Notes: generated from the letters alone by a model not told the origin. 64,000 nucleotides of DNA from Odontocerum albicorne (GCA_949825065.1 OX463838.1:3016251-3080250); one strand, 5' to 3'. Numbered from the stretch's first letter, positions 35,893-47,793 are shown. Made by a program: numbers and translations.

Positions 35893-36232
35893 TAATAAGT
35901 TCAGAGAGTGCTACGGATACCCTGGACGGATATGGTCAGCAACACAAGGATTCTTCAAAGAGCCAAAATTGATAGAGACTTGCTGACTAATATTAAAATC
36001 CGAAAGGTGTCCTACTTGAGTCATGTACTTAGAGGAGCAAATTACAAATTACTGCGCCTGATCATCCAAAGCAAAATAGAAGGCTGAAGAGGTGTTGGTA
36101 GGAGGCAAATCTCCTGGCTCCGCAATATACGGGATTGGACTGGTATAAGGAGCATTGGGGATCTTTTTCGGGCTGCCGGGGACAAAGATGCCTACTCTCA
36201 GGTGATATTCAACGTTGGGGGGATCTGACATG
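35893..36232 (+). pseudogene. Non-LTR retrotransposon reverse-transcriptase C-terminus (family F)
   Basis: The plus strand reads RVLRIPWTDMVSNTRILQRA, then KIRKVSYLSHVLRGANYKLL, RLIIQSKIEG, stop, RGVGRRQISWLRNIRDWTGI and DLFRAAGDKDAYSQ. This is the well-known C-terminal end of a non-LTR reverse transcriptase (H-RG-KY-LL-LI-QGKI-G-R--GRR--SWL-N-R-W). One in-frame stop (TGA) separates SKIEG from RGVG. A second copy lies on the minus strand at 49686-50112. Confidence 0.85.
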
Positions 36233-36419
36233 ACACTAGGAAGAAGAAGAATAAGTTCTAGTTAATTTTAACGCACGTATAAATTTTATAGAGCCTTAAT
36301 TATCCATAGGACGTGGATGTCCCAACAGACTTCATGTACTTTATTATTACAGTTCACCACATATTCCTTTAGGGTCATGTATTATCACGTAGTGACATTA
36401 TTCTTTACTAGAAAGTAAG

Positions 36420-36900
36420 CGTTACAAAAAAGTCTCGTTTGATGGCATATACCAAGTATTGTTTTTAAAAAATAAAAATAAAGCGATCAAACGAGCGACG
36501 AAAGCAAGATAAATGCGGTAAAAAATGACATTCGCGTTAAAACGTGTGAAAATATAAATAGTGTGATAAAATAAACTTAATATGTGAATCAGGATATGAC
36601 GAAAGATGCAAATCGAACAAAGATGTAGTATCAAAGATGGAAAAAGAAAAATTGAGACGATTGGGGTCTAATGATGAAATATTTACGAGAGAAAATCTAT
36701 TCGAGTTACACAAAATATTCGAGACAGGAAAAAAAAAGATCACGTAAAATTCTAAAAAAGGTACGAGTTAAATTCCTTTGAAATATGAGAGTATTACAAG
36801 TTGTATGAGCATGGCAGTATGCCAGAATTGAAAGAGGAGAATATTGTTTACTCTGTCTATCCTAATAAAAAAAAGGCGTGATGATGATTATGATTCTTAT
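36420..36900 (+). pseudogene. Non-LTR retrotransposon 3' fragment, strongly decayed
   Basis: The 3' part 'tgtttactctgtctatccta' and 'aaaaaggcgtgatgatgatt' matches the 3' end of the family seen at 40985 and 34860. The upstream part shows no surviving protein motif. Confidence 0.35.
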
Positions 36901-36909
36901 ACTAATATC

Positions 36910-37570
36910 GATATAATTGAACATTTTTTGAATGTAGTGATATGAGTGTCAATAAAAATACAAGGGTTGTTTGACAAAGAACTCCATCCTTTGAAATAGG
37001 GGTAGAAAGCTTTGGTTAGACAGTGATTGCCGTGCTTTCAGACACGTTTTTCCACCCTTCTTGTTGGCTGCACCCTATAATTTGACTATTACTCAACAAT
37101 GTATCGCCCATTATTCCAGCTGTATTACTAACTACCCCAGTAGACTGATGATGGCACAATTTAGGGGTGAAAATCTATCGAAGCGCGCTAATAGATACCC
37201 ATGGATAAGCTTCCTAATGGTAGACAAGGGAATACTATGCTATTTTTAATATGGGGTGTTTTTTTGATACGGTACAAGTATTAGTTAATAATCTATAAAA
37301 TTATCCCTTCATATCGATATCAAATTCAGAAGTATGAGTATAAATAAGACGTAAATATTTTTTATGAAGAACCTATCTTTTTAAGGAATTGCTATAAAAA
37401 ATTATTATTATTATTATTTTTTTAATTTAATTTGAATAAAACGTGGTAGAGAAAAACTAAAGAAATCGTGGTTGGATCAAAGGGAAATGAAATTTTGAAA
37501 GAAAACGGAAAAAGTCCAAGAAATATATATCAAATCAACAGTTATTCGAAGAGTGTTGGATGATTTTAAA
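36910..37570. other. Non-coding stretch with a small non-LTR fragment
   Basis: About 37440-37530 the plus strand reads RGREKLKKSWLDQREMKF, resembling GR-RKSWLDQ of the non-LTR C-terminus. Otherwise no gene is seen. Confidence 0.4.
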
Positions 37571-37576
37571 CCATTT

Positions 37577-38010
37577 ATTTATTAATAAATTTTTATTCAA
37601 CACTTTCATTGCAAATACAATCTAGCGGGCTTATTACCAGGTGGCAATCTTTTCCAACCAACCAGACAAAAGTAAATGAAGCAAGTTACGTGGTCGCGTA
37701 AATCATTCAAATGACTATCCATCCCCACGAAATCCATAAACACATACGTGAGCACATGCCCACGAACCCCACAAAGACGGACAATCACCTGAACATTCTT
37801 TTTCATATAAAGTGAGATATCATCAATCAAAAGAAAAATAAGGGCTGGTGGAGAGCAAAGGAAAGGAAAAATCAGGAATGAAACACGTTATATTACTGAC
37901 TAGAAATTAAGAGTTTTTTTCAGTCACTTCTCAAAGCATGCTAAGGACGGAGCGACTCTTATATTGTTTTTTTTTTACTGATTCCAGAGTCTCACTGCAT
38001 GGACAGTAAA
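37577..38010 (-). repeat. Interspersed repeat family E, copy 3
   Basis: Closely matches the minus complement of 24128-24540: 'tttccaaccaaccagacaaa', 'atccataaacacatacgtga', and 'ctaaggacggagcgactctt' at the far end. Confidence 0.65.
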
Positions 38011-38540
38011 CCATATTATTGAACGAATATTAATTAATAGATTTTATGTGACTAAATTATTAAATCGTGCTTAAAACAATGATCCGCTAACAATGATATG
38101 AACCTATACTACAAACGATACTCGAGCCTCAATTTAGTTGCAACTGGGAAAACAAGTGTCAAAATACTGAAGTAACAAAAACCTTCAGTACAACTTACAA
38201 TAACATGTAAAGGCTTGCGCCAATGATGTATATCGAGGTAACCTTAGATTATCCAGTTAAAATAATAAAAAATATTGCACCACAAAAATTTACTTCGCTA
38301 ACCCGGGTTCAAGTTTATATCTTTAACTTTGTCAGGTTTGCGCGGCGATTAACTGGTTAAACAACACCCGTCTGGCAATTTCACATTTAGTAAAGAGGGT
38401 AGGTATAGGTACCTACATTATAAAAAAATGGGGCAAGGGGTGGATGAGAAGGCTGAGAACAGTACTAGTGTTATGCCACCCTTTGTAACATTCATTAGGC
38501 GGTATAATTCAAGAAAAGTTTGTGAAAAAGTTTTCTAGGG
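38011..38540. other. Non-coding stretch
   Basis: No gene or bounded repeat is visible. Confidence 0.4.
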
Positions 38541-38744
38541 CTTTCTTTACAAATATGATTTTCTAAATGTATGCAGATGTGAGAAATCACCTAATCTAAT
38601 AGCCGCAGGCACCTCTTTCCTATTCTTACACTCAACTTATATATATTTATTTTGTAATATTTTCAGTCTGACAATAATGATAGGTTTGACATCTGAGTAT
38701 GAGGGCCCTTGATGATAATTTTTCTCTGTAAACGGCGCTGAATA

Positions 38745-39870
38745 AATTTTCATTTTAATATTTTTATAAAAATAATAGACATCAACCTTTTATTATTATT
38801 ATAAAAAGAATAGCCATAAAAATGTTCTTTCATCATTATTATAAAAATAAAAGACATCAAAATTTTTCTTTTATTATTATTCTAATAATAATCGACTTCA
38901 AAACTGTCCTATTATTATTATTATAAAAATAATAGACATCAACCTTTTATTATTATTATATTGTAAAAAGAAAAGACATAAAAATTGTTCTTTCATCATT
39001 ATTATAAAAATAATAGACATTAAAATTGTCCTTTCATTATTGTTATAAAAACAATAGACATCAAAATTGTCCTTTGATTATTATTATAAAAATAATAGAC
39101 ATAAAAATTATCCTTTCATCATTATTATAAAAATAATAGACATCAAAATTGTCCTTTCATTATTATTACAAAAATAATAGACATCAAAATTGTCCTTTTA
39201 TTATTATTCTAAAAATAATCGACTTCAAAACTGTCCTATTATTTTGTAATTTATTTTTATTAAACACTGTTTATTCCACTTTTTTGTGAAGGTATAACCC
39301 TACCAGTTTCAAGGCCTTCCCCTCATCTTCAGGGCAGCGCAAACAAGTCTTGTTTGCGCTGCCCTGAAGATTAGGTGAAAGCCTTGAAACCGGTAGGGTT
39401 ATACTGTCACAAAAAAGTGGAATAAACAGTGTTTAATAAAAATAAATTACAATGTCTTTAAACCTCCACAACGTTAATGCCTTAACTATAAACAGCATAT
39501 GTCCTATTATTATTATTATAAAAATAATCGACATCAAAATTGTCCTTTTATTATTATTATAAAAATAGTAGACATCAAAATTGTCCAGTTATTATTATTA
39601 TAAAAATAATCGACATCAAAATTGTCCTTTTATTATTATTATAAAAATAGTAGACATCAAAATTGTCTTGTTATTATTATTATAAAAATAATCGACATCA
39701 AAATTGTCCTTTTATTATTATTATAAAAATAACCGACATCAAAATTGTCCTTTTATTATTATTATAAAAATAATCAACATCAAAATTGTCCTTTTATTAT
39801 TATTATTATAAAAATAATAGACATCAGAATTGTCCTTTTATTATTATTATAAAAATATTAGACATTAACA
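38745..39870 (+). repeat. 41-bp AT-rich minisatellite, about 20 units, interrupted
   Basis: The unit contains TTATTATTATAAAAATAATA, GACATCAAAATTGTCC and T-rich spacer. GACAT recurs at 39016, 39057, 39098 and 39139, an exact 41-bp step; some units are a few bases longer or shorter. A Penelope-like foldback element occupies 39244-39498 inside the array. Each unit also contains a small imperfect hairpin (ATTATTATTATAAAAATAAT). Confidence 0.92.
39244..39498 (+). mobile_element. Penelope-like foldback repeat inside the minisatellite, copy 6
   Basis: Near-perfect arms of about 105 bp meet around 39350. The plus-strand motif at about 39362-39399 reads CCCTGAAGATTAGGTGAAAG, then CCTTGAAACCGGTAGGG. 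The minus-strand partner is slightly decayed. The tail lies on the right, ending TTAACTATAAACAGC. 'gtcctattatt' flanks both sides but also occurs in the array, so it may or may not be a target duplication. Confidence 0.82.
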
Positions 39871-40608
39871 AGACAAGGCTTTTGAACCTTGCTAATCACA
39901 TATCTTAATACTATATATACCAACATAATGTTGCAATCTGTTTTAATTATTGACCAATAAAAAATAACACATAGCAAGACAGACGAGTACCATTATACAA
40001 TACATATTATATTACAATGGCGGAAATATAGTTATTGCTCTGACTACACATTGTTTGAGATTTCCGTAATAAAAAAAATAAATCTTGTGACAGCGCTTCG
40101 TTTATTAAAATGCCGCTATTGGTCTTGTTCCTAATCTCTGTTTGTTCAGTTCGACAGAACAAAGAGATCGACGATTGAGGGGATTTCAGGCTCTGCTTGT
40201 CTGTGTGACAAACGAATCAGCAAAGGATTTATCACTCTGTCAATAGTGGACTGTAAATGGGACATGATGTATACGTTTCCATTAACAGCTGATATTTCGT
40301 TTGGATAGATTTCGTTACTGCGTTAAACGGATATAACGAGGTTTTTTTGTTACGTTGGAAGTGATTATCGCTTGACAATAAGTTAATTAAATTGTTTTAT
40401 AATGGAATTTTAAATTTGAATTCACTATAGTGTATTAGTGACAAATCTTATGTTTGGGAGAGAAACTAAGACGCAGTAAATTAATGAAAAGAACAGTATG
40501 CAGTGGAAATACGTTAATTGAAAAAACATATTTGGCGTATTGGTGTATGATTGAAAAAGAAATGTAAATGATGAGGTTGAATATAATCTAAATACCGATG
40601 TGTCAAAT
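39871..40608. other. Non-coding stretch
   Basis: No gene is seen. The part at 40080-40330 is less AT-rich and non-repetitive within the window; it may be single-copy DNA. Confidence 0.4.
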
Positions 40609-40770
40609 GTCCTCAGTGAGATACAGGCAAAAGCCTAGTTTACTGGGGACACGACAAAGGCAACAAACCCAGATTCATTAAAATTGTGTGTCCAAATTAA
40701 ATAACCAGTTGTTTTTTCGAAAATTATGTAAGTATATTTATTATCAAGTGTATAATAAAAAAAATAAAAA
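40609..40770 (+). repeat. Interspersed repeat family B, copy 3
   Basis: TCCTCAGTGAGATACAGGC at the left edge, 'aaccagttgttttttcg' in the middle, and an A-rich right end. Confidence 0.65.
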
Positions 40771-40784
40771 ATAGGGTTAAAAGT

Positions 40785-41025
40785 ATCGTTCGATTTGGAC
40801 GAAAGACTGACTAATCAAATTTACAATCGAGGACAAAGAATATCCGTAGAAGACGTCCAATAGAATGATTTTTTGAAAGAAGATAAGGTAAGAATTAAGA
40901 GAAACATAAGCACCTGTATGATAAGATTTATGGATTTGGAGGAGGCGAAAGAAGTATGTAGTGTTTAAAGTTTGGGACCTTATCGTCTCCGTCTACCCTA
41001 ACAAGGAAATAGCGTGATGGTTTTC
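40785..41025 (+). pseudogene. Non-LTR retrotransposon 3' fragment
   Basis: The plus strand keeps DERLTNQIYN (matching ESRLTKQIYRA of the family) and ends 'gtctaccctaacaaggaaat' in the 3' UTR. Frames are broken. Confidence 0.5.
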
Positions 41026-41834
41026 CATTTTGAAGATCTGTTAAGTTTGACGAAGATCTGTTCAATTGTTTTGTTTTGTATTACACTTTTGTTTTACACA
41101 GTACAATCAGATTGTTTTGTTGCCGTGTGGCAATCTCTTCCAACCAATCAGAAGAGGGTTAAATAAGCTGTTAGTGAATTTACCTGATAAAATGTTTGTT
41201 GGAAGTTTATTTAATACGTTTTTCGTCTTTGCTTCTTAGTTATTTACAATTATATTACATATACCAGTTTCCTGTACAATGTTTCTTGAGAACCAAATAT
41301 GCCGATGTTGGCATGTCTTAAACACTTTGCTGCTTTATATAAACTCCTTTCATAATCTGTGTTTCAGCAAGATATTGGGTTAGGCATGTGGTGAGTTGGT
41401 TTTGTATCTGCTGTGTTTTGATTCCCTGGAATCCCATTTTTGAAATATGAATACCAATGATAATTAAACCCGCAACCCCTGGGCTGGAAGATAATCATGT
41501 TTTTAAATAAGTCACGGAGTTAATCTGACAAATGTTTTCGATATTCAGTTAATTAACAGATAATTTATCACATTTTGATTACTAACCACAGGCAGCTAGC
41601 TGTCTGTGAAAAAATACCCTAAGGTATTTAATATACAGCCCCATTAGACTTTTATCATCCCTCGTCTTGTATTAACTTAGATATCTACTCTAACATTAGA
41701 AGCAACAGCATTGATTTTCATTATTAGTGTGTTATTTAACGTCAATCCATTGAAATGTATTTATTGACACTAACGAGTAGTTTTTATTGAATACAGAATT
41801 AATTGATTAAGGATGAATGTAAATTTAAGGTTGA

Positions 41835-42120
41835 TTTGTTGAGAAAGAGCACTCTGAGATGGTTTGACTACGTGGAACGAATGAATGAAGAAATACTAGC
41901 AAAATAATTATACAGTGCTAATGTGAGTGGAAAGCGTGTTTGAGGAAGATCAAGGAAAGTATGATTGGATCAAGTGTATGATATTTTAAAGAAGGAAAGT
42001 CAGATAAATCGTAAGAGCTGTATGAATGTGGAAACACGAAGAATGTGTTTCGAGATATAAAAGTCGAGAGGTTTGTCCTCTCTATTGTCAAGGAAATTGT
42101 GTGATAGTTTACATGTATGA
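41835..42120 (+). pseudogene. Non-LTR retrotransposon 3' fragment
   Basis: The plus strand reads LRKSTLRWFDYVERMNEEIL, stop, LYSANVSGKRV, stop, GRSRKV, then LDQVYDILKKESQ. This corresponds to LRWFGHVERMNE...GRPRKSWLDQ of the non-LTR C-terminus, with three in-frame stops. Confidence 0.7.
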
Positions 42121-42193
42121 CTTGCCTTTTAAAAAATATATTTGAAAACAATGTATTTTTGTTGTACAGCTCAATACAGCTCTAACATATATA

Positions 42194-42756
42194 TTAGGTG
42201 CTAACATAAGTTGTGTCCGTTTTTTTCCAATTTAATAATGAGCACCAAAAGTAAAAGAAAATGGTAAAGGTTATACGTCATTCGAAAAAAAAAATTCTGC
42301 TCCATAAGATAGCGTGTTTGCTTTTACGTTACATATATTATTTTATTTGATTACAAGCCTTCAAAATGGAATGTCCAGTAGACTAAAGGGAGCATTTTCG
42401 AAGTGAACGGTGAAGATGCTATGAATGAAAGGACAGCTCGTCGATGGTTTTTGCATTTCAATGATGGTAATTTCGACCTGAAAGTTACTTCGCAAATATC
42501 GCGAGCAGCTTTATTCCCTCGATTGAACGCGAACAGAAGGATGTATGACGAAAATGCTCCCTTTCGTCTACTTGACATTCCATTTTGAAGGCTTGTAATC
42601 AAATAAAATAATATATGTAACGTAAAAGCAAACGCAATATCTCGTAGAGTAGAAAATTTTCTTTCGAATGACGTATAACCTTTACCATTTTGTTTTACTT
42701 TTGGTGCTCATTTTTAAATTGGAAAAAAAACGGACACAACTTATGTTAACACCCAA
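42194..42756. mobile_element. mariner-derived foldback element
   Basis: Termini TTAGGTGCTAACATAAG and, inverted, TTGGGTGTTAACATAAG are flanked by TA. Arms of about 200 bp enclose a centre of about 150 bp. On the plus strand the centre reads MNERTARRWFLHFNDGNFDL, the second helix-turn-helix region of a mariner-type transposase (NERTAQRWF...GNF-L). No catalytic domain is present. The arms repeat the 5' part, including 'caaaatggaatgtc', in both orientations. Confidence 0.75.
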
Positions 42757-42887
42757 TAGCTCTATATAGCTATATTTTTTAAAAACTTTGTACACATACA
42801 ACTACTTGTCATGTAAATAAATAAATTCATCATTGAGATGCTCTGATAACTATTTTTTTGTCCATATTAAACTTAATATAATAAGGA

Positions 42888-43080
42888 TATGGGCTGAAAA
42901 ACATTTGGTGTCCTCGCGGCCGGGATCACCTTATATTGATGGGGTGTGTCTCAACTGGGGGGATGTCATGAGATGAGCTTAGATCTTTTGATAGCTTCTT
43001 TCTTAAATGTATCTTTTGATATTTATCTTGAGATATATGGGTGATTTCGGAATGTATTTATATTATTTTTTTTATTTATT
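42888..43080 (+). repeat. Interspersed repeat family D, copy 2
   Basis: Related to 22250-22475: 'tttggtgtcctcgcggccgg', 'atattgatggggtgtgtctc', 'tagatcttttgatagcttct'. Followed by an AT-rich TTTATT region. Confidence 0.55.
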
Positions 43081-43806
43081 AATTAAATAAAAATGTAATT
43101 CTTTTATTTAAATAAATAAGAGAATAAATTTTTTATTTATTTTTTTATCAAATAAATTAATTTAGCTCATGCAAACATGTACAGAATTCAAATAGACGAA
43201 TTTTATTCCAGCACTCGTAAAATGTAAGGAAGTTTACTTAAGATTTCTAAGAAAAATGTCTTAATTTACTAGAAAAACCACTAAAACACTGTACCTTGGT
43301 ACATAGCGCGAGTAAATTCCTGTTGTGGTCGACACTGACCGGCAGATTACAAATCGTGGATTTTTATGTCAACAAATGAATTCTTCGGATTAGCAACAAG
43401 TAAAGTCGGATTCTTTCATCATGCTTTTGTTAATGACGTATTTAGTTAATGAAATGCGGTTTTTTTGACAATGCCCGTATTTGGCTTAAACGGATATTTC
43501 CTGTATTTGAGTCAAAGTTAGTAATTCTTGTTAAATATGTGCAGGGCCAACGTTAGGGGTCGTATCGCCCTCAATTTAAAAATGGTGAAAAAAATATGGT
43601 CACATTAAAAGTATTAAATAAATTAGTAATTTAACTTTCTTAAAAGGAATACCACGAACAACATTAAGATTTTTTGTACTTCTAGAATCACACATTATGT
43701 TATTTTTATTAAAATACTTCTTTCCACATTATACAATAAATACTATTAATCATATAAAAAAGAATAACTGTATAGCTATATTTTAAGAACATATATTGTC
43801 AATTTA
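43081..43806. other. AT-rich non-coding stretch
   Basis: No gene or bounded element is visible. Confidence 0.4.
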
Positions 43807-43982
43807 TCCTCAGTGAGATACAGGCAAAATCCTAGTTTACTGGGGATACGACAAATGAAAGGCAACAAACCCAGATACATTAAAATTTTATGTCCAAATC
43901 AAATTACCTGTTGTTTTTTTCGCAAATTGTGTATATTTCTTGTCATTTGTAATAATAAAATAAATAAATAAATAAAAAATAA
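43807..43982 (+). repeat. Interspersed repeat family B, copy 4
   Basis: TCCTCAGTGAGATACAGGC to 'tcttgtcatttgtaataata' plus (AATA)n. Confidence 0.65.
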
Positions 43983-44231
43983 ATTTATTTTGTCATTTTC
44001 ACAAAAAAATGTCACCAGTTTATTATAAATACCTCATTTACCACATTTTCGTTGTATACAGTACATACTGGTGGGGTTTTTGCTGTGTGGCAATCTCTTC
44101 CAAATGACCACAAAGTTGATAAAGAAGCCATGAGTGAGCTACTAAATTAAACAATTTTGTTCAAGTCTGACCATCAATGAGAATTGAATCCATAACCTCT
44201 GGCTTAGAATATACGAGTATGTAACTTATCA

Positions 44232-44455
44232 ACTATAGTTCGGAAATTCTAGGATGAGTCCTGTGACAGCTCACAAATTTGCCCAAATACAACCTTGTAA
44301 CGATGTTTAGTAATTTTAATTATTTTATCAACTTTAATATAAGCATCAATTCTAATAAATAGCAAGTTATTTAGGTAAATACATTATATTAGGTTGTATT
44401 AGGGCAAATTTGTGAGCTGTCACATGACTCATCCTAGAATTTCCGAATTATAGTT
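44232..44455. mobile_element. Foldback derivative of TIR family A
   Basis: Both ends carry the right-end sequence of family A: 'gtgacagctcacaaatttgc' and its inverse. Arms are about 64 bp (44232-44295 and 44391-44455) around a centre of about 95 bp that also comes from family A's right part ('aatagcaagttatttaggta'). The left-end sequence of the family is absent. Outer edges TAGTTCGGAAATTCTAGG / CCTAGAATTTCCGAATTATA are specific to this copy. Confidence 0.8.
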
Positions 44456-45367
44456 CAGTTTTATGTTTGTAACATACCATCTAGTGTTGATTTAGCAAAA
44501 TATAAATTTTAAAATTTCAAAATCAAATATTAATATAATTTTTAGATTCGCCAATTAGATTGCAATCAAGATTGTGTTTCAAATTAAATAAATATTTAAA
44601 ACAATTTTTTTAGGTAATTTAACAGTTTAAACTCATACCATTAAATAATGATCTGGATAAATGATAAAATTTGCATACCGTTACTCTTATGCAAATATGT
44701 GACCTTTGCGATTTCGGAAGCCCCCTAGAGGCTCGGAGCCCGTCACGACCTCTTATACTCTGGTGCACTAGGGTACAACTCATGTACTTCTTTCTCTTTT
44801 TCATTTCGAGCCAAAGTACTTAATACTGTTCTGTTTACTTGTTCCCACTGTTTTGTGGAATCATTATTTTCACTTGTCTAACCTTGGATTGGTAAGTTTC
44901 GTTCTTAATTAATTTTTTGATTAATAATATAAATGTATACGAATAACAGAAAATGATTAGTTAAATAAAATACTGTCGAATTTAGGCATATTTTGAAAGC
45001 TTTGTTGGCGAGAATAAAATGACCAAAGCATTTTATTGGTGGTTGCTATTGAGACAGGAGTTTGAGTATTTGGGCTTGCAAGAGGAATGACTTGTGGAAA
45101 AGGTTTGTGTGAGCTCTTGAGTGTGGTGTTTTTTTATTGTTTTATACTTACATTTTTGTTTTTTTCCTTTTATGATTATGTGCGGTACATTGTGGGGTGA
45201 ATTTTTTTGGTCTGTCTGGAGTGATGAAGTGTGAGGAGTTTGATTTCGCGTGATGTATACATGTGTAATTGAGTGTCACTGTTTGTCAGGTTGATGAGAA
45301 TGTGCAACGGGGTTTTATAAATTCAAAAATTGGAAAGAAGTATCAATTTATTTTTTCATGCTATATG

Positions 45368-45510
45368 TCCTCAGTGAGATACAGACAAAAACCTAGATTA
45401 CTGGGGATACAACAAGTGAAAGGCAACACACCCAGATCCATGAAAATTGTGTGTCCAAATTATATTACCTGTTGTTTTTTCACAAATGATGTAAAATAAA
45501 TAAATAAATT
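45368..45510 (+). repeat. Interspersed repeat family B, copy 5
   Basis: TCCTCAGTGAGATACAGAC to 'atgatgtaaaataaataaat'. The 76-codon frame over it is an artefact. Confidence 0.6.
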
Positions 45511-45884
45511 TTGAATGCACGAAAGTCTTCAAATATATAAAGAAACAATAAATAAATTAATATTTTTGTGATTTAATTGTTTTAGTTAGGTAATTCATAA
45601 AACACGGAGCATGAAATATACATTCAAAATAAATACATTTTTTATTATCATACAAAAAAATGTGTATATTTTTTATTCTGACTGCAAGCTGAATTCAAAG
45701 TAAATAATCATAAAATGACTATTTATTGTATATAGCGCCGTTTAGAGAGTAAACTCTCACTAAGAGCGCTTCAATTCAGGACTCAATCCCACCATTACTG
45801 ATCGATTAATATTATTACAAAATAAAACTCATATAAGTTGAGTTTCGGAATAGGAAGATATTGGTTGCGGCCATTAGATTAGGG

Positions 45885-46030
45885 TACTTACTATATCTGC
45901 AGGAAAACATATTTGGTAAGAAAACCACAGAAAACTTACCAAGGCAGATGAACTACAAATAAACCTTTGATAAGACCTCCCAAAAGAGGTTGTCTTGAAG
46001 TGCTTCCTAAAATGATGTGAGCTATTAACA
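45885..46030 (+). repeat. Interspersed repeat fragment (recurring tail unit)
   Basis: 'tttggtaagaaaaccacag' and 'aaaacttaccaaggcagatg' match 9640 and 53285. The minus-strand 119-codon frame across it is chance. Confidence 0.5.
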
Positions 46031-46171
46031 TTCATGAAAAAATTACATAAAAAAATTGATACATCTTTGAAGAAGTCAAAAGAATTAATTGATTTGGTAT
46101 TTATATCGTAGAGCTCCATTTTAAAACATAATGATTTGACACATAAATGTGAAAAGAATCTATTAAATAAT

Positions 46172-46788
46172 TTAACTCTTACAGGCTTAGTGGTCCACGT
46201 TATGTACCACCTTTTTTTGACGCAGTACTGCACAATGGTACACGCAATGTACCACTTATTAAACCTCTCTCTATTGCTGCAAGAACGCTCAGATTATGTG
46301 CCATTTCGTATAATATAATACATATGACTCATGTCCGCACAGCTGCGGGTCTGGTCCTGTTCAAATTCATTTAGCTTCTAATATTATTGATAGTTAGTTG
46401 TTCTTGGTGTGCCGACTTGTGCGTATATAAGAAAACGTTATATATTTGTATTAAATTTTAATAAAAAATAGTTGTGTTGTGATAAAATTGACTTCAGTAA
46501 TTGTGGTAAATTTATATTTTGGTTAAAAATTAATTTTACTTGGATGTATTTCGGCATTATTTGGTGGTACATTAGAAGTACCAGTGGAAATATGGACTAG
46601 TGGTACATAAGTTGTACCACCTCACCAGGAATTCCTTGACCTACCGAGGAAGTGGAAATATGTTAATTTAGCATATGTATGTATCATTTTTCAAACACAT
46701 TAAAAAAAATAATGAGAAACTTGACTTTTTCTTTTTTGTGCAGCCTGAGTAAAAATAAGTAAAGTTTACTTGTGCCTGTAAAGGTTAA
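46172..46788. mobile_element. piggyBac-like MITE (second family)
   Basis: The unit lies between TTAA at 46172-46175 and TTAA at 46785-46788. The termini are CTCTTACAGGC and, inverted, CCTTTACAGGC. Subterminal inverted stretches GTACCAC/GTGGTAC recur near both ends ('cgttatgtaccacc' at 46198, 'gtggtacataagttgtacca' at 46601). There is no transposase frame. Distinct from the 2127 family. Confidence 0.75.
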
Positions 46789-47790
46789 ATAGTGAAAGAT
46801 CTACGAGTATTTGACAATGGTTTTGTAAGGCGAAACACATCTCTCATTATGTGGAATTTTTTCACATTTTTGTATAAAACCATTCAGTTCTCAAGTCAAA
46901 TGTAGTTAAGTTTAATTTAATGAAAAGTGTTATTTTTTAAAGTTTATCGAACATGTTTACAAGTGGAGTTTATTAAACGTGTACACGTTATTGGTTAAAA
47001 GCAGAAGTTAAAAGTTTTATATTGAACTCTCTTCTTCATCTTGTTGTGTTAGGTCATGTTGGGGTTAACAGCTAACAAGTAGCCTGAATGGAAGGTAGTG
47101 CACAGTTATTTCGGCGCAATACAAGCACTGATGCACCAGCAGTGAGCACGACTAATTCCCTGACTCGCCCTACCATTTATTACTCGATGCATGCTGCATT
47201 CGCTGCACACGTTTTATTTTCGGTAAACGTGTGAAACTCTCGAATTTACAGTTAAACTACTACTGAAACAATCCGTGTAGTCAAACATAAATCAGAGCCT
47301 CGTTGATTTTTAAAAAAAGGGAATGAATTATTATACGTCCTATATTTCATAAATGTGTATGCCTGGATATTACTCCTTAAGCCTTTAAAGAGATCCTTGC
47401 ACCTGTTTATATGTATACAATTTGCTAACAGTAAAAATAGCAAACCTTTTGTTAATTGATAAACTTTTGTATAGTATACCGAACAATTATTTACACCATC
47501 GTTAATTAAGATTGCTTTCCGTAAAGTATTCATAAACTGAACTTTTAAGAGCATCAATACTCTTAGATGGTATTGCCTTATTGCATGAATTCTCTGATAT
47601 CGACATGCTCCTCATCGGGGTGGATAAATTAAGGATTAAACTCCTTAAAAAACTTTGTTGGCATAACTGAGTCGCTTCATAGGGAAGCGTTAGAAATATT
47701 GTTCCTGTTGTCATTTATATATATTTTTTCTTATTTGATGTGATTGGGTTAAAACTATAATATATTTATATCAAATGTAAAATAAATAAT
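46789..47790. other. Non-coding stretch
   Basis: No gene is supported; the 101-codon minus frame (47252-47557) has no motif. The part at 47095-47235 is less AT-rich. Confidence 0.4.
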
Positions 47791-47793
47791 GCA

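Noticed and set aside
38745..39870. Regular array considered as CRISPR
   Set aside because: There are no unique spacers between repeats, the units are AT-rich and contiguous, and the DNA is eukaryotic; it is a minisatellite.
42403..42602. Short frames in the mariner foldback as genes
   Set aside because: The plus frame is a transposase helix-turn-helix fragment and the minus frame is its shadow.
45874..46233. 119-codon minus-strand open frame
   Set aside because: Runs from an interspersed repeat into the end of a piggyBac-like MITE and has no motif.
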